Below, piece by piece: positions 35,460 to 43,869 of a stretch of DNA of 64,000 bases. A program made the translations under genes and the position numbers. The notes below the pieces were generated by a model, which saw only the letters and a program-made list of their open reading frames with translations, made no database searches and had not been told where the DNA came from. Origin of the DNA: Palsa-1150 sp964531095 (GTDB lineage: Bacteria > Myxococcota_A > Polyangia > Polyangiales > Polyangiaceae); NCBI GenBank assembly GCA_964531095.1, contig CAZHED010000002.1:200176-264175 (forward strand), in the 5' to 3' direction. Within the stretch, counting starts at the first letter, position 1, and each line of letters begins with the position of its first letter.

Positions 35460-38114
35460 TCACTTGCGCCGAAAGCGCGCTCGGCCCTCGGTGACCCACC
35501 AGTCATTGTAGCGCTGGCGCGCGCGCTCCCGATCGCGCGGCGGGAGGTCGCTCGCGTACCCGAAATACTCCCTCGTGATCGTGCGCAGCTCCTCTCCGGC
35601 GGCCCGTCGGATCTCCGACACGTCGTGCATCAGCGCGTCGATCAACCATTCGATGCGGTGCCGCGCCCCGTTCGCTTCCCACCAGGCCAGCCACGGCCGA
35701 GCGTCGCCGCCCAAGTCTTGTCGGGTGACGCGCACCAGCGCGTCGTGCGCGGTCGCGACCACCCGCTCGTCGCCATCGGCGAACGCGGCAAGCAAGTCGG
35801 GCACGAGCGCCGACTGGCCTAGCTCTCCCATCGCGCGCATCGCCGCCGCGCGATCGGCCGGATCCGTGGAGCCCGCAAGCGCCTTGGCGGCGTCGCCGAT
35901 TTCGTCCGGGAGCACTTTGCCGATGGCGGCGATCGCGTGCACGGCGGCCGCCCGCGTGCAGGCGTCGGAATCGCGCAGCCGCGCCAGCGCGTGCGGGATG
36001 GCCTCCGGATAAGGCAGCTCGCCCAACAAGTAGGTCGCCCAACCGCGCGCGTCGACGTCGGGATCCGAGAGCCGCTCGACCACGAAGGGAAGCGCGACCT
36101 TTCGCTCCCGGGCAACGAGCCGCAGCAGCGGTCCACAGTCGCTCGCACGGGGAGGGTTGTGGGTGGAGAGCAGGCGCGTGCGTTCGAACGTCACCGGTCC
36201 TGGAAATTGCGCCATGATGATCCGCATCGCGCGTTCGCCTTGCCGCAGAAGCTCGCCTTCGGAGCCCTCGTCTCCCTCGCCGCGGACCACGCGATCGACC
36301 ATCGCCACGAGCTCGTGATCGAGGTCGACGATGATCGACGGCAGCCCGGCGCTCGGAGTGACGTACGCGAGCGGCGGCCGGTGCGGCGCCACGGCGAGCG
36401 ACGACGACGGCGGGGGCACGTCCGGTTCCTCGGCGCCCGTCTCCCAGCCGAGCATGTCGAAGAGCGCGCGCGCGTCCATGTCCTGGGGAGGTCCGCGCTG
36501 GACTCTCGGCTCTGCGTCGCCCTCGTGGGCTCCGTCCGCCGCGTGCAACGCGGGCTCGAGCTCGGGCGCCCCGCCCGAATCGACGGGGTCTTCGCGTGGG
36601 ATGGGCGGACGGCTGATGTCGCGAACGGTCGCTACGTTCGGCGGCGGTGGAGGCATGGTCGACGTCGGCAACGCCATCGCGATCGGCGGCGCCCACGCCG
36701 CTCGAATGGCGGACAGCTCGGCGGGCGGCGCAGCGACGGCCGCCGGCGCAGAAACGTACGCGGGCGCCGTCTTCGGCGGGGCGAGCGCGCGGGGATCGCT
36801 GGCCCGGCCCCCCGCCACGAATCCTTCGAGCTTGCGACGCACGATGATCCGTTCGAGCCCTTTGCCCACCACGGCCGCGAATGCCGTCACTTGCTCGAAC
36901 CCCGTCGTCTCGACGCCGGCGTCGCCGCAGTCGCCGAGCAGGATCGCGACCACGCGCGTTCGCACGACCAGCGGGACGATCGCCATTTCGGAGTCCCGAG
37001 GGCGCTGCAAATCGGCTCGCAACACCGCGTCGAGCCCGTCGGCGGGCGCTCGGGCGAGGACCGGTGCCCGGCTGTCGCGCGCATCCGACAGGAGGCTCGG
37101 GAGGTCGAGGGGCACCCCGATGCCCACGACCCGGTCCGCGCTCGCGCCGGTGCCGAACGAGTCGCGCCCCTCGGCGATGTCGCCGTGCACGAGAAAGAGA
37201 ACGGCATAGTCGAAGAATTGGCGCGAAAAATCGACGAAGAGGTCGAGCAGCGCGTTGCGGTCGGACGTTTCGTCGGCCTCGCGCTTGGCCGCGTCGAACG
37301 TCAGGGGACCGCGACGGCGGCGCCCGACCCGGGCGCCCGCCGGGATGTCACGCTGCAGAAGCTTGCGGACCCCCCCAGCCGGCGCCGACGGTGGGTCCGA
37401 GTCCTGTGCTGGGGCTGCCGGGGAAGCCGGCGCCGACGGCGGGTCGCAGTCCTGCGCAGGGGCCGCTGGGGAAGCGGCGGAGGCTCCCGCCGGGTGACGG
37501 GTCGCCGGGAGCCCCGTCGGCGCCGACGGGGAGCCCAGCGGGGGTGTGACCCGTCCGGCCGGCGGCGCCGTCGCGGGGGGCGGAACCTGCGCGGGATCCG
37601 CCGTCGCGGCGGTCGTGCCCAGTGCGGGCGTCGAGCTCGGGGGCACGGGCGCGCCGGACAAGCGCGCCACCAAGCGCCGCATGCGGCGGTCGAGGGGAAG
37701 GCCGTAGAGACGGGTGATCGCCTGCAAAACGCGCACGGTCGTCGCGGCGCGTTGCTCGATTGCCAGGCCGAGCGCGAACATGAGCTGGTCTTCGAGATCG
37801 GCCGACATGGGCTCGATGACGGCGAGAACGAGGATCTCGCCTTCGAGCTTGAGCGGTACGATCTTTCGCTCCATCGCCATGTCCGGCGGGACGTACTGCG
37901 CGGGCTCCAGCGCGACGGCCAGCTCGCCCGCGGGGGCCGGGGGCAAGCGCATCTCCTCGGCGATGAGCCGCGTGAGCGCCCCCTCGTCGACTGGCGCGAT
38001 CTCGAGCAGGTTGGTGGCGAGATCGCCGCCGTACATGACCTGCCGGGCGAGCGCCTCCTCCACCTGACGCATCGTCGCGACCTCGCGCTTAACAATGAGG
38101 GAGCTCAGGGTCAT
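35460..38114 (-). CDS. GspE-N domain protein with GAF-like centre and HEAT repeats
   Basis: An 884-residue soluble protein. The N-terminus (about 1-125, TLSSLIVKREVATMRQVEEALAR, VPPDMAMERKIVPLKLEG) is a type II secretion GspE N-terminal/MshEN-like domain, which in some families binds c-di-GMP. A Pro/Ala-rich linker (about 155-270) follows, then a GAF-like region (DLFVDFSRQFFDYAVLFLVHGD) and a second linker. The C-terminal 250 residues are HEAT-type repeats (CTRAAAVHAIAAIGKVLPDEIGDAAK). No ATPase motif is present, so it is not a secretion motor; it is probably a scaffold or signal integrator in pilus, secretion or motility systems. Confidence 0.82.
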   Translation of the reverse strand: MTLSSLIVKREVATMRQVEEALARQVMYGGDLATNLLEIAPVDEGALTRLIAEEMRLPPAPAGELAVALEPAQYVPPDMAMERKIVPLKLEGEILVLAVIEPMSADLEDQLMFALGLAIEQRAATTVRVLQAITRLYGLPLDRRMRRLVARLSGAPVPPSSTPALGTTAATADPAQVPPPATAPPAGRVTPPLGSPSAPTGLPATRHPAGASAASPAAPAQDCDPPSAPASPAAPAQDSDPPSAPAGGVRKLLQRDIPAGARVGRRRRGPLTFDAAKREADETSDRNALLDLFVDFSRQFFDYAVLFLVHGDIAEGRDSFGTGASADRVVGIGVPLDLPSLLSDARDSRAPVLARAPADGLDAVLRADLQRPRDSEMAIVPLVVRTRVVAILLGDCGDAGVETTGFEQVTAFAAVVGKGLERIIVRRKLEGFVAGGRASDPRALAPPKTAPAYVSAPAAVAAPPAELSAIRAAWAPPIAMALPTSTMPPPPPNVATVRDISRPPIPREDPVDSGGAPELEPALHAADGAHEGDAEPRVQRGPPQDMDARALFDMLGWETGAEEPDVPPPSSSLAVAPHRPPLAYVTPSAGLPSIIVDLDHELVAMVDRVVRGEGDEGSEGELLRQGERAMRIIMAQFPGPVTFERTRLLSTHNPPRASDCGPLLRLVARERKVALPFVVERLSDPDVDARGWATYLLGELPYPEAIPHALARLRDSDACTRAAAVHAIAAIGKVLPDEIGDAAKALAGSTDPADRAAAMRAMGELGQSALVPDLLAAFADGDERVVATAHDALVRVTRQDLGGDARPWLAWWEANGARHRIEWLIDALMHDVSEIRRAAGEELRTITREYFGYASDLPPRDRERARQRYNDWWVTEGRARFRRK

Positions 38115-38213
38115 GAGGGGGGGCGAAGTACAGGCTACAGGCTTCGGGCTGGAGGCTCCAGACTGCGTTCTTTGCGGGCCGGACCCGGCCGCCAGCTCCG
38201 CCCCGCGGCCTTC

Positions 38214-39521
38214 TCACGTCCAGCTGTCCGCCAGGGCGCGGACGAGCTCTGGCACAGTGAACTCCGCGGCCATTACGTCGACTCGCAGCCCGCGCGCGCG
38301 CGCCGTTTCCGAGGTCACCGGGCCGATGCTCGCGATCCGGGGGCGGCGGAGCAAGTCCGCGGCGCGGTCGCCGAGCAGGTCGCACAAGTTCTCGACGGTG
38401 CTGCTCGACGTGAACGTCACGGCGTCGACGCGGCCGGCTTCGAGCTCGGATCGCAGCGCATCGATCGTTTCGCGCGGCGGCGGGCGGGTCTCGTACGCCG
38501 CGACCACGTCGACGACGTGCCCGGCGGCGCGGAGCGCATCGGGCAGCACGTCGCGCGCTTTGGCCGCGCGCGCGAGGAGCACCCGCACCGCGCCCGCCCC
38601 CGCCAGGACGCGCAAGAGCGCATCGCCCAGCCCCTCGCCGCGAAACTCTTTCGCCACGACGTCTGCGCGCAGTCCGCAGCGCTCGAGGGCCCGCGCGGTC
38701 GCCGGCCCAATGGCCGCCAGCCGCGCAGCGCCGAAGGCTCGCGCGTCCGCTCCTGCGTCGAGGAGCGCTCCCCACGTCCGCTCGACGCCGTTGGCGCTCG
38801 TGAAGGCGACCCACTCGTACGCGCCGGCACGGAGCTGCGACAAAGCGCGCGCAAGCGGAGACGGATCGGCCGGGGGACCGATCGCGATCGCCGGAACGAC
38901 CAGCGGCTCCGCTCCTTGGTCGCGCAGCAACGCCGCGGTTCCCGAAGCCTGCTCCGTCGCACGCGTCACGAGCACGCGCTTGCCGAACAGGGGTCGGCGC
39001 TCGAACCACCGCAGCCGGTCGTCGGGCGCACCCAACGCCACGACAACCCGGACATCCCCGAGCGCCATCGCGCGCTTCGCGGCATCGCCCGCCACGGTTG
39101 CGATCACGCGCTGCGACGGCTCGCCCGCGCCCGCGATGAGCGTCACGGGTGCGTCTGCGGGCTGCCCTTCGACGGCGCGACCTACGTCGGCGGTCGCTAC
39201 CCGCACTGCCCGCCCGACGACCCCCGCGAACGCAGCCGCCGCGGCGCTCGCGCCGACGCCGGGAACGACTTCGAAGGCGACCCCGGCGCCCGCCACTTCG
39301 CGCACTTCGTCGGCACCGCTCGGCCGCTCGAAGGGGTCGCCGGAGAAGACACGAACGACCCGCTTGCCCTCGCGCGCGAGATCGACGAGCCGCGAGGGGA
39401 GGGCGCCGTCTTCATCGCGAAAGACGATGTCCGCGCGCGCGATGCGGTCCGCTGCCCGCGCCGTTTGCAGCGCGGCGTCCCCGGGCCCGAGCCCCACAAA
39501 GGAGACGATGCCGGGGTCCAT
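38214..39521 (-). CDS. hemD: Uroporphyrinogen-III synthase fused to a tetrapyrrole methylase-like domain
   Basis: A 435-residue protein from ATG 39521. Residues about 1-190 resemble uroporphyrinogen-III C-methyltransferase (VGLGPGDAAL near the start, EGKRVVRVFSGDPFERPSGADE, FEVVPGVGASAAAAAF) but are shorter than the usual 240-260 residues. The linker WFERRPLFGKRVLVTRATEQ is the classic SUMT-HemD junction. The HemD part (about 200-435) has WVAFTSANGVERTW, LAAIGPATARALE and the C-terminal TFTSSSTVENL. It cyclises hydroxymethylbilane in heme synthesis; whether the methylase half works is unclear. Its start overlaps the preceding lipoprotein stop by one base. Confidence 0.92.
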   Translation of the reverse strand: MDPGIVSFVGLGPGDAALQTARAADRIARADIVFRDEDGALPSRLVDLAREGKRVVRVFSGDPFERPSGADEVREVAGAGVAFEVVPGVGASAAAAAFAGVVGRAVRVATADVGRAVEGQPADAPVTLIAGAGEPSQRVIATVAGDAAKRAMALGDVRVVVALGAPDDRLRWFERRPLFGKRVLVTRATEQASGTAALLRDQGAEPLVVPAIAIGPPADPSPLARALSQLRAGAYEWVAFTSANGVERTWGALLDAGADARAFGAARLAAIGPATARALERCGLRADVVAKEFRGEGLGDALLRVLAGAGAVRVLLARAAKARDVLPDALRAAGHVVDVVAAYETRPPPRETIDALRSELEAGRVDAVTFTSSSTVENLCDLLGDRAADLLRRPRIASIGPVTSETARARGLRVDVMAAEFTVPELVRALADSWT

Positions 39522-40438
39522 CACGGCTGCGGGGCACACGTCGAGACGCCTGCGCCGACGATCGTTTCGCCGACGATCTGCCCAACGGGCACGATCGACC
39601 CGTCGCGCGGCCGGAAGCGCGTCACTTCGGTAGCCCCTTGCTGGGCGGTCAGGAGACCGGTGAACGTGTAGAAGTCGCCGCCCCAGATGGCGAACGCGTA
39701 GTTCAAGTTCTGGTTGACGCCGAGCAGCGGCGAATTCCCTATCGAATGCGCCGTCGACCGGTCGATTTGCGCGATCGCGGAGCCGGCGTCCGTCGCGTAG
39801 AACGCGAAGAGGTCCCCCGCGCCCGTGCCCGTCAGCTCGGGGCTTTGGACGGACGGATCGAACGAGCCGACCAAGTGAAGCGCGAGCGTGGTGGTGTCGA
39901 GGATCGCGAGATGCCCGCGCGTGGCCTTGTCCGCGACGTAGAGGACCTCGCCGCCGTCCGCCGCGTTCGTCGAGTACCCCATGCCGAAGTCCTGGGTGAA
40001 TGTCGGAGGGGCGACAAAGCCGGTTGCCCGGCACGCCGCCGTGGCGGTGCTGACGCGAAAGAGCTCGCCGTCGTTGTAGAGAACGTAGGCGATGCCCGCC
40101 CGGTCGACCGCCATCGAGAACGGCGTCGCATCGGCAGGCACCGGGCAGCCCAACGTGCCGATGCGCTGGAGCGTCGCCGTCGGCGGATCGAAGCTCAGCA
40201 GCGACCCCTGCTCGCTGACGATGTAGATCACCGTCGAACCCGCGTCGGCGCAACCGCTCACCTGGCTCGGGTCGACGGGGGTCGCGTGGATGGGCGGCAG
40301 CGGCTGGGCGCCCGCGTCGCCGACGGGTGGTAGCGAACCGCCGCCGTCGTCGCTGGGGACGACGAGACCGGTGCGGGCCCCGCAGGCGGCGACGCCGAAC
40401 ACGAGACAAGCCGAGGCCCACGGTTGGCGCGGTTGCAC
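39521..40438 (-). CDS. Hypothetical propeller-like lipoprotein
   Basis: GTG start at 40438; lipobox GVAAC. After a short linker the body has repeated strands with aromatic and Gly residues (STVIYIVSEQGSLLSFDPPT, PFSMAVDRAGIAYVLYNDGELFRV, LYVADKATRGHLAILDTTT, FAFYATDAGSAIAQID), suggesting a beta-propeller. It overlaps the hemD start by one base (TGATG), an unusual pairing of a surface lipoprotein with a heme enzyme that may reflect compact packing only. It is divergent from hemB. Confidence 0.8.
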   Translation of the reverse strand: MQPRQPWASACLVFGVAACGARTGLVVPSDDGGGSLPPVGDAGAQPLPPIHATPVDPSQVSGCADAGSTVIYIVSEQGSLLSFDPPTATLQRIGTLGCPVPADATPFSMAVDRAGIAYVLYNDGELFRVSTATAACRATGFVAPPTFTQDFGMGYSTNAADGGEVLYVADKATRGHLAILDTTTLALHLVGSFDPSVQSPELTGTGAGDLFAFYATDAGSAIAQIDRSTAHSIGNSPLLGVNQNLNYAFAIWGGDFYTFTGLLTAQQGATEVTRFRPRDGSIVPVGQIVGETIVGAGVSTCAPQP

Positions 40439-40536
40439 CCTCTCACGATGACTCGAGCGACGGGGTAGGGGCAAGGCAATGCCCCCGGCGGGAGCGAGCC
40501 TCGTGCTATTCCTCTGCCGCAAGCCCTCTCTCCGCC

Positions 40537-41526
40537 ATGCCTTTCCCGACCTCCCGCCCCCGGCGCCTGCGAGCGACCCCCGGCCTGCTCGCGCTGGTGC
40601 GCGAGACCACGCTCTCGCCGCGCGATCTGGTCTTGCCACTGTTCTTTCACGCCGCGATCGGCGAACCCCGACCGATCGCGAGCATGCCCGGCGTCTCGCA
40701 GCTTCCGGTCCGCTCCGCCGCGTCCGTGGCGAAGGATGCCGTGCGGCGCGGCCTCGGGGGGGTCATCTTGTTCGGCTTGCCGAAGACCAAAGACCCGCGC
40801 GGGTCGAGCGCGCTCGACCCCGACGGGCCGGTGCCGCGCGCCGTCGCGGAAATGAAGAGCGCGGCGCCGGAGCTCGTCGTAATGACCGACGTGTGCGTCG
40901 ACGAATACACCGACCACGGCCACTGCGGCATCTTGCGCAATCGAAAGGACGGCGCCTTCGAAGTCGACAACGACGCGACGATCGAAGTGCTCGCCGAGAT
41001 GGCGCTCGTGCACGCGCGTGCCGGGGCGGACGTGGTCGCCCCGAGCGACATGATGGACGGGCGGGTCGGGCGCATCCGGCGCGCGCTCGACGAGAGCGGG
41101 TTTACGGCAATTTCCCTCCTGAGCTACGCGGTCAAGTACGCGAGCTCGTTCTACGGTCCGTTTCGCGACGCGGCCGACTGCGCGCCCCAGTTCGGCGACC
41201 GCTCGAGCTACCAGATGGATCCGGCGAACGCGCGCGAGGCCCTCCGTGAGGCGCGCCTCGACGAAGAGGAGGGCGCCGACATTCTCATGGTCAAGCCGGC
41301 GCTCGCGTACCTCGACGTCATCCGCGCCGTGCGCGCGGACACGACCCTGCCGCTCTTCGCGTACAACGTCTCGGGGGAGTACGCGATGCTCAAGGCGGCG
41401 GCCGCCGCCGGGATGATCGACTACGGGCGGGCGATGATGGAGGTGCTCGTGTCGATCCGGCGCGCCGGCGCCGACGCGATCCTCACCTATCACGCCGTCG
41501 AGGCCGCCGAGGCTCTCGGTAGGTAG
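40537..41526 (+). CDS. hemB: Delta-aminolevulinic acid dehydratase (porphobilinogen synthase)
   Basis: Joins two 5-aminolevulinate molecules into porphobilinogen. A 329-residue protein with both Schiff-base lysines, Lys200 in SYAVKYASSFYGPFR and Lys253 in ILMVKPALAYLD. The metal site is VCVDEYTDHGHCG: Cys120 and Cys130 are kept, but the middle ligand is Asp122 instead of Cys, between the Zn (three Cys) and Mg (Asp-rich) types. Length and start (ATG 40537) are normal. It lies near hemD on the other strand. A lipoprotein gene follows after 18 bases. Confidence 0.97.
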   Translation: MPFPTSRPRRLRATPGLLALVRETTLSPRDLVLPLFFHAAIGEPRPIASMPGVSQLPVRSAASVAKDAVRRGLGGVILFGLPKTKDPRGSSALDPDGPVPRAVAEMKSAAPELVVMTDVCVDEYTDHGHCGILRNRKDGAFEVDNDATIEVLAEMALVHARAGADVVAPSDMMDGRVGRIRRALDESGFTAISLLSYAVKYASSFYGPFRDAADCAPQFGDRSSYQMDPANAREALREARLDEEEGADILMVKPALAYLDVIRAVRADTTLPLFAYNVSGEYAMLKAAAAAGMIDYGRAMMEVLVSIRRAGADAILTYHAVEAAEALGR

Positions 41527-41544
41527 GCCCCGGAGCGAGCCGCG

Positions 41545-42048
41545 ATGCCCGGAGCGATGCCCGCGCTGAGGTTCGTCGCCGCGCTTTCGGCGGCGGCAGC
41601 GGCAGCGGCCGGTTGCACCACCCACCAGTGCGACGCCAGCGGCCCCTACGACTTTCCGCCGACCGATGGCGGGTCGAATGGCGGGGTCGTTCCGCGCGTC
41701 GCGCCGCTCGGAAACGACGGACAGATCCAGTGGGAGTCCAGCCCGTTCGATGGGCCGTGGCTCGACTTCCCGGGGCAGCGCACGTACCGCATTCTCTTTA
41801 CTCAGCCCTTCGCGAGCCCCCCCGAGCTCACGTTCTACATCGCAGCCGCCCCGGACGACGCCCAGGCCAACTTCGTCGTGGGCGGGGCCAATCTGGCGCA
41901 GTTCTCGGAGCTCACGGCCGCGGGCGTGAATGTCTTCAATCCTTCGTGCGCCGAGTATGGCTTGCGCGTGGTTGCCACGGGATTGGCGGCGACCGCGGTC
42001 GACGCGGGGCAAGACGACGGCGGATTGCCGGGCTCGACGGGCGACTGA
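41545..42048 (+). CDS. Hypothetical lipoprotein, 167 aa
   Basis: Signal peptide with a long Ala run and lipobox AAGC. The mature part has a short Gly-rich region, then strands PWLDFPGQRTYRILFTQPF and PELTFYIAAAPDD that suggest a small beta-sandwich. Start ATG 41545, or ATG 41557 four codons later. It may be co-transcribed with hemB. Family unknown. Confidence 0.75.
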   Translation: MPGAMPALRFVAALSAAAAAAAGCTTHQCDASGPYDFPPTDGGSNGGVVPRVAPLGNDGQIQWESSPFDGPWLDFPGQRTYRILFTQPFASPPELTFYIAAAPDDAQANFVVGGANLAQFSELTAAGVNVFNPSCAEYGLRVVATGLAATAVDAGQDDGGLPGSTGD

Positions 42049-42108
42049 CGAAGCTCGATGCGGCCGTCGCGAGCCAATGAAAGTACCTTTGGTCTTCGCC
42101 CGGCACTC

Positions 42109-42172
42109 AAAAAAAGCGTCCCCCCGCCTCCCTCGTGCGAGCCGGGGCCCGCGCGAGGGAGGCAGGGGACGC
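42109..42172 (-). terminator. Strong rho-independent terminator for the 42181-42744 gene
   Basis: Read on the reverse strand, a 19-20 bp near-perfect stem (arms 42154-42172 and 42116-42135, one extra C) with a GC-rich loop is followed by seven T (A-run at 42109-42115). It starts nine bases past the stop of the reverse gene. The quality suggests a well-expressed gene. Confidence 0.9.
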
Positions 42173-42180
42173 AAGACCGC

Positions 42181-42744
42181 TCAGCCTTTCGGCGGAGCGG
42201 TCGCGGCAGCGCCAGGCGCGGCGGCGGGCGCGGGCGCCTCGGGAGCCTTGGCCGGAGGCGGGACGGGCGTCACGACGAGCTCCGCCGTGACATTGCCGTG
42301 CACCGCCTTCTTGGCCGTTGGACCCTTGGTCCCGCGCGCGTTGCGCGTCGCCTGGCGTTTGGCAGCAGCGATCGCCTTGTCGGTCGCCGTCCGGGGCACC
42401 GGCTGCTTGCGCGGCGTGAGCCCGAAGTCGGCGAGGGACGCGGTGTCGGCGCCGAACATGAGGCGTAGCAGTGCCTCGAACGCGTTCATGAACGCGACGA
42501 GAGCAGGCATGGCCTCGCGTTCGGCTTGCACCTTGTCCCGGGCGGTCGCCTGGGCCGCCGTCGTCGCCGCTCGGAGGTCGATGAGCTTTTGCAGCTCCGC
42601 GACCGCCGAGTCGACGGTGACGTTGGCGAACCCACCCGCGAACGTGAGAATTTGTCCCCCGTTCGCAAAGTGCTTTCGCGCGCCCGCGACGAGTTTCCCC
42701 GCGCGAGTGGCCCTGGTGCCTTTGCCAGTTGTGGTCGTACCCAT
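42181..42744 (-). CDS. Basic Ala/Lys-rich hypothetical protein with near-perfect Shine-Dalgarno
   Basis: A 187-residue protein starting MGTTTTGKGTRATRAGKLVAG. Residues about 45-115 are probably helical (AELQKLIDLRAATTAAQATARDKVQAE, MNAFEALLRLMF). The middle is Lys/Arg-rich (RTATDKAIAAAKRQATRNARG), and the tail is Pro/Ala-rich. The site AAAGGAGGTGAT pairs with the 3' end of 16S rRNA over its full length and is placed eight bases before the ATG at 42744; a second ATG at 42750 sits too close to it. With the strong terminator this predicts high expression. The basic patches might bind nucleic acid. Similar orphan proteins occur in other soil bacteria; the function is unknown. Confidence 0.85.
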   Translation of the reverse strand: MGTTTTGKGTRATRAGKLVAGARKHFANGGQILTFAGGFANVTVDSAVAELQKLIDLRAATTAAQATARDKVQAEREAMPALVAFMNAFEALLRLMFGADTASLADFGLTPRKQPVPRTATDKAIAAAKRQATRNARGTKGPTAKKAVHGNVTAELVVTPVPPPAKAPEAPAPAAAPGAAATAPPKG

Positions 42745-43220
42745 GATCATCACCTCCTTTCCGGTACTGAGGGCTCGGTACGGGTATCCCGGTCGTCCTT
42801 GCCTCTCATATGGACAGTCTCGCGCCGAGTCCCGATTCCGCGTGTCCGAGGCAACTATTTTTGGATCGGGTGCGATTCCGCATGGTTCTCGCCTATCGTT
42901 CTTTGCCACGCGCAGGCTGGGGCCTTCCTCGCGATCCGGACGCGATTGAACGGCGCAGATGCCCGCTTCGGCGGCACACGCCCGCGACTGGGCGACATCG
43001 ATGCCCGCTTCCTCGGCGTACGCGACCGATTGAGCGACCTACGTGCCTGCTTCCGCGGCATGCGCCCGCGATTGGGCGAACTAGGTGCCCGCTTCCTGGG
43101 CGCACGGACGCGATTGACCCACGCAGATGCCCGCATCCTCGGCGCACGCCATCGAACGCGACGCGTTCGCGCCCGTCCACTCCTCATACGCGAGCGCTCG
43201 CAGCAAGGCTCGTCGCCGCT
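42745..43220. other. Gene-free stretch holding 42-bp tandem repeats
   Basis: About 475 bases between the basic protein gene and the reverse lipoprotein at 43221. The only structure I see is the 42-bp tandem array at 42937-43146. One forward frame through the array reads as regular 14-residue repeats but has no convincing start or ribosome site, so I do not call a gene. Confidence 0.6.
42937..43146. repeat. Five diverged 42-bp tandem repeats
   Basis: Units begin at 42937, 42979, 43021, 43063 and 43105 and share GATGCCCGCTTC-like cores. A forward frame reads R-x-R-L-x4-A-R-F-x-G-x in each unit, and the conserved Leu and Arg use different synonymous codons (TTG/CTG, CGG/CGC), hinting at past selection on protein. 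It may be a relic of a repeat-protein gene. Confidence 0.8.
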
Positions 43221-43781
43221 CTACCGAAAGCAGGCCGGCACGCACGCTCGGTACGTGCGGTCGCAATCGCTGCACATGTGGTCGATCGCGACTCGTTCGC
43301 GCCCGGGCAGAGGCGGGGCATCGCATCCGTCCCGGCACGTGCTCCAGCGCTTGACGCAGGCGTCCGAGCAATCCGCGTCCGGCGCGCGCGTCGGGGGGTC
43401 TGGCGGCGATGCGCGCGCGGACGGGATACCCGAGGCGGCGAGGCTGGGCGGCGGGGCGAAAGCGCTGGTTGGCACGGGCGCGGCGACCGTCGGTGTGGGC
43501 CTCGGGGGGCGGGCCTCGCGCGGCTCTTCGCTGGGCAGGGTGGGCCCGAGCGACAGCTGGCTGAAGCGCGTCGCGGCGTATTGCACGCGATCGCTCGACT
43601 GGCCGTAGGTGTAGCCGCGGAGCCACCCGCGCCAGCACTCCTTCTTCGCCTCGGGCGACACCGGGCTCTCGTCGATCGCGTAGCAGTGCTCGAAATGCAC
43701 GTCGCACTCGTAGACGGCCTGAAAGCTCGGCCCGCACGCGACGGCCGAGCAAGCGAAGAAAGCGGCGAAGCGTACTCTCAC
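43221..43781 (-). CDS. Cys-containing lipoprotein
   Basis: GTG start at 43781 (a TTG lies one codon upstream); lipobox AVAC. The N-terminal part has YECDVHFEHCYAID and ECWRGWLRGYTYG, a linker rich in Pro/Ala follows, and the C-terminus has paired cysteines (DCSDACVKRWSTCRDGC, CSDCDRTYRACVPAC) that probably form disulfides. The function is unknown. It is divergent from the riboflavin operon, whose first gene starts 89 bases away. Confidence 0.8.
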   Translation of the reverse strand: MRVRFAAFFACSAVACGPSFQAVYECDVHFEHCYAIDESPVSPEAKKECWRGWLRGYTYGQSSDRVQYAATRFSQLSLGPTLPSEEPREARPPRPTPTVAAPVPTSAFAPPPSLAASGIPSARASPPDPPTRAPDADCSDACVKRWSTCRDGCDAPPLPGRERVAIDHMCSDCDRTYRACVPACFR

Positions 43782-43869
43782 CAAGTAGAGTGTCGGACGC
43801 GGCAGCTAAGGACGCAACTCGGGACGAGGGCGCTGGACGGCCGGGCCACTCGCCGTTACATCGGTGGCG

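Noticed and set aside
38243..38260. TGGCAC within hemD as a sigma54 site
   Set aside because: No GC at the -12 position with the correct spacing, and it lies inside a coding region.
35937..39671. Forward open frame of about 1244 codons through the HEAT and hemD region
   Set aside because: Antisense to two confident genes; Arg-rich, no recognisable motif.
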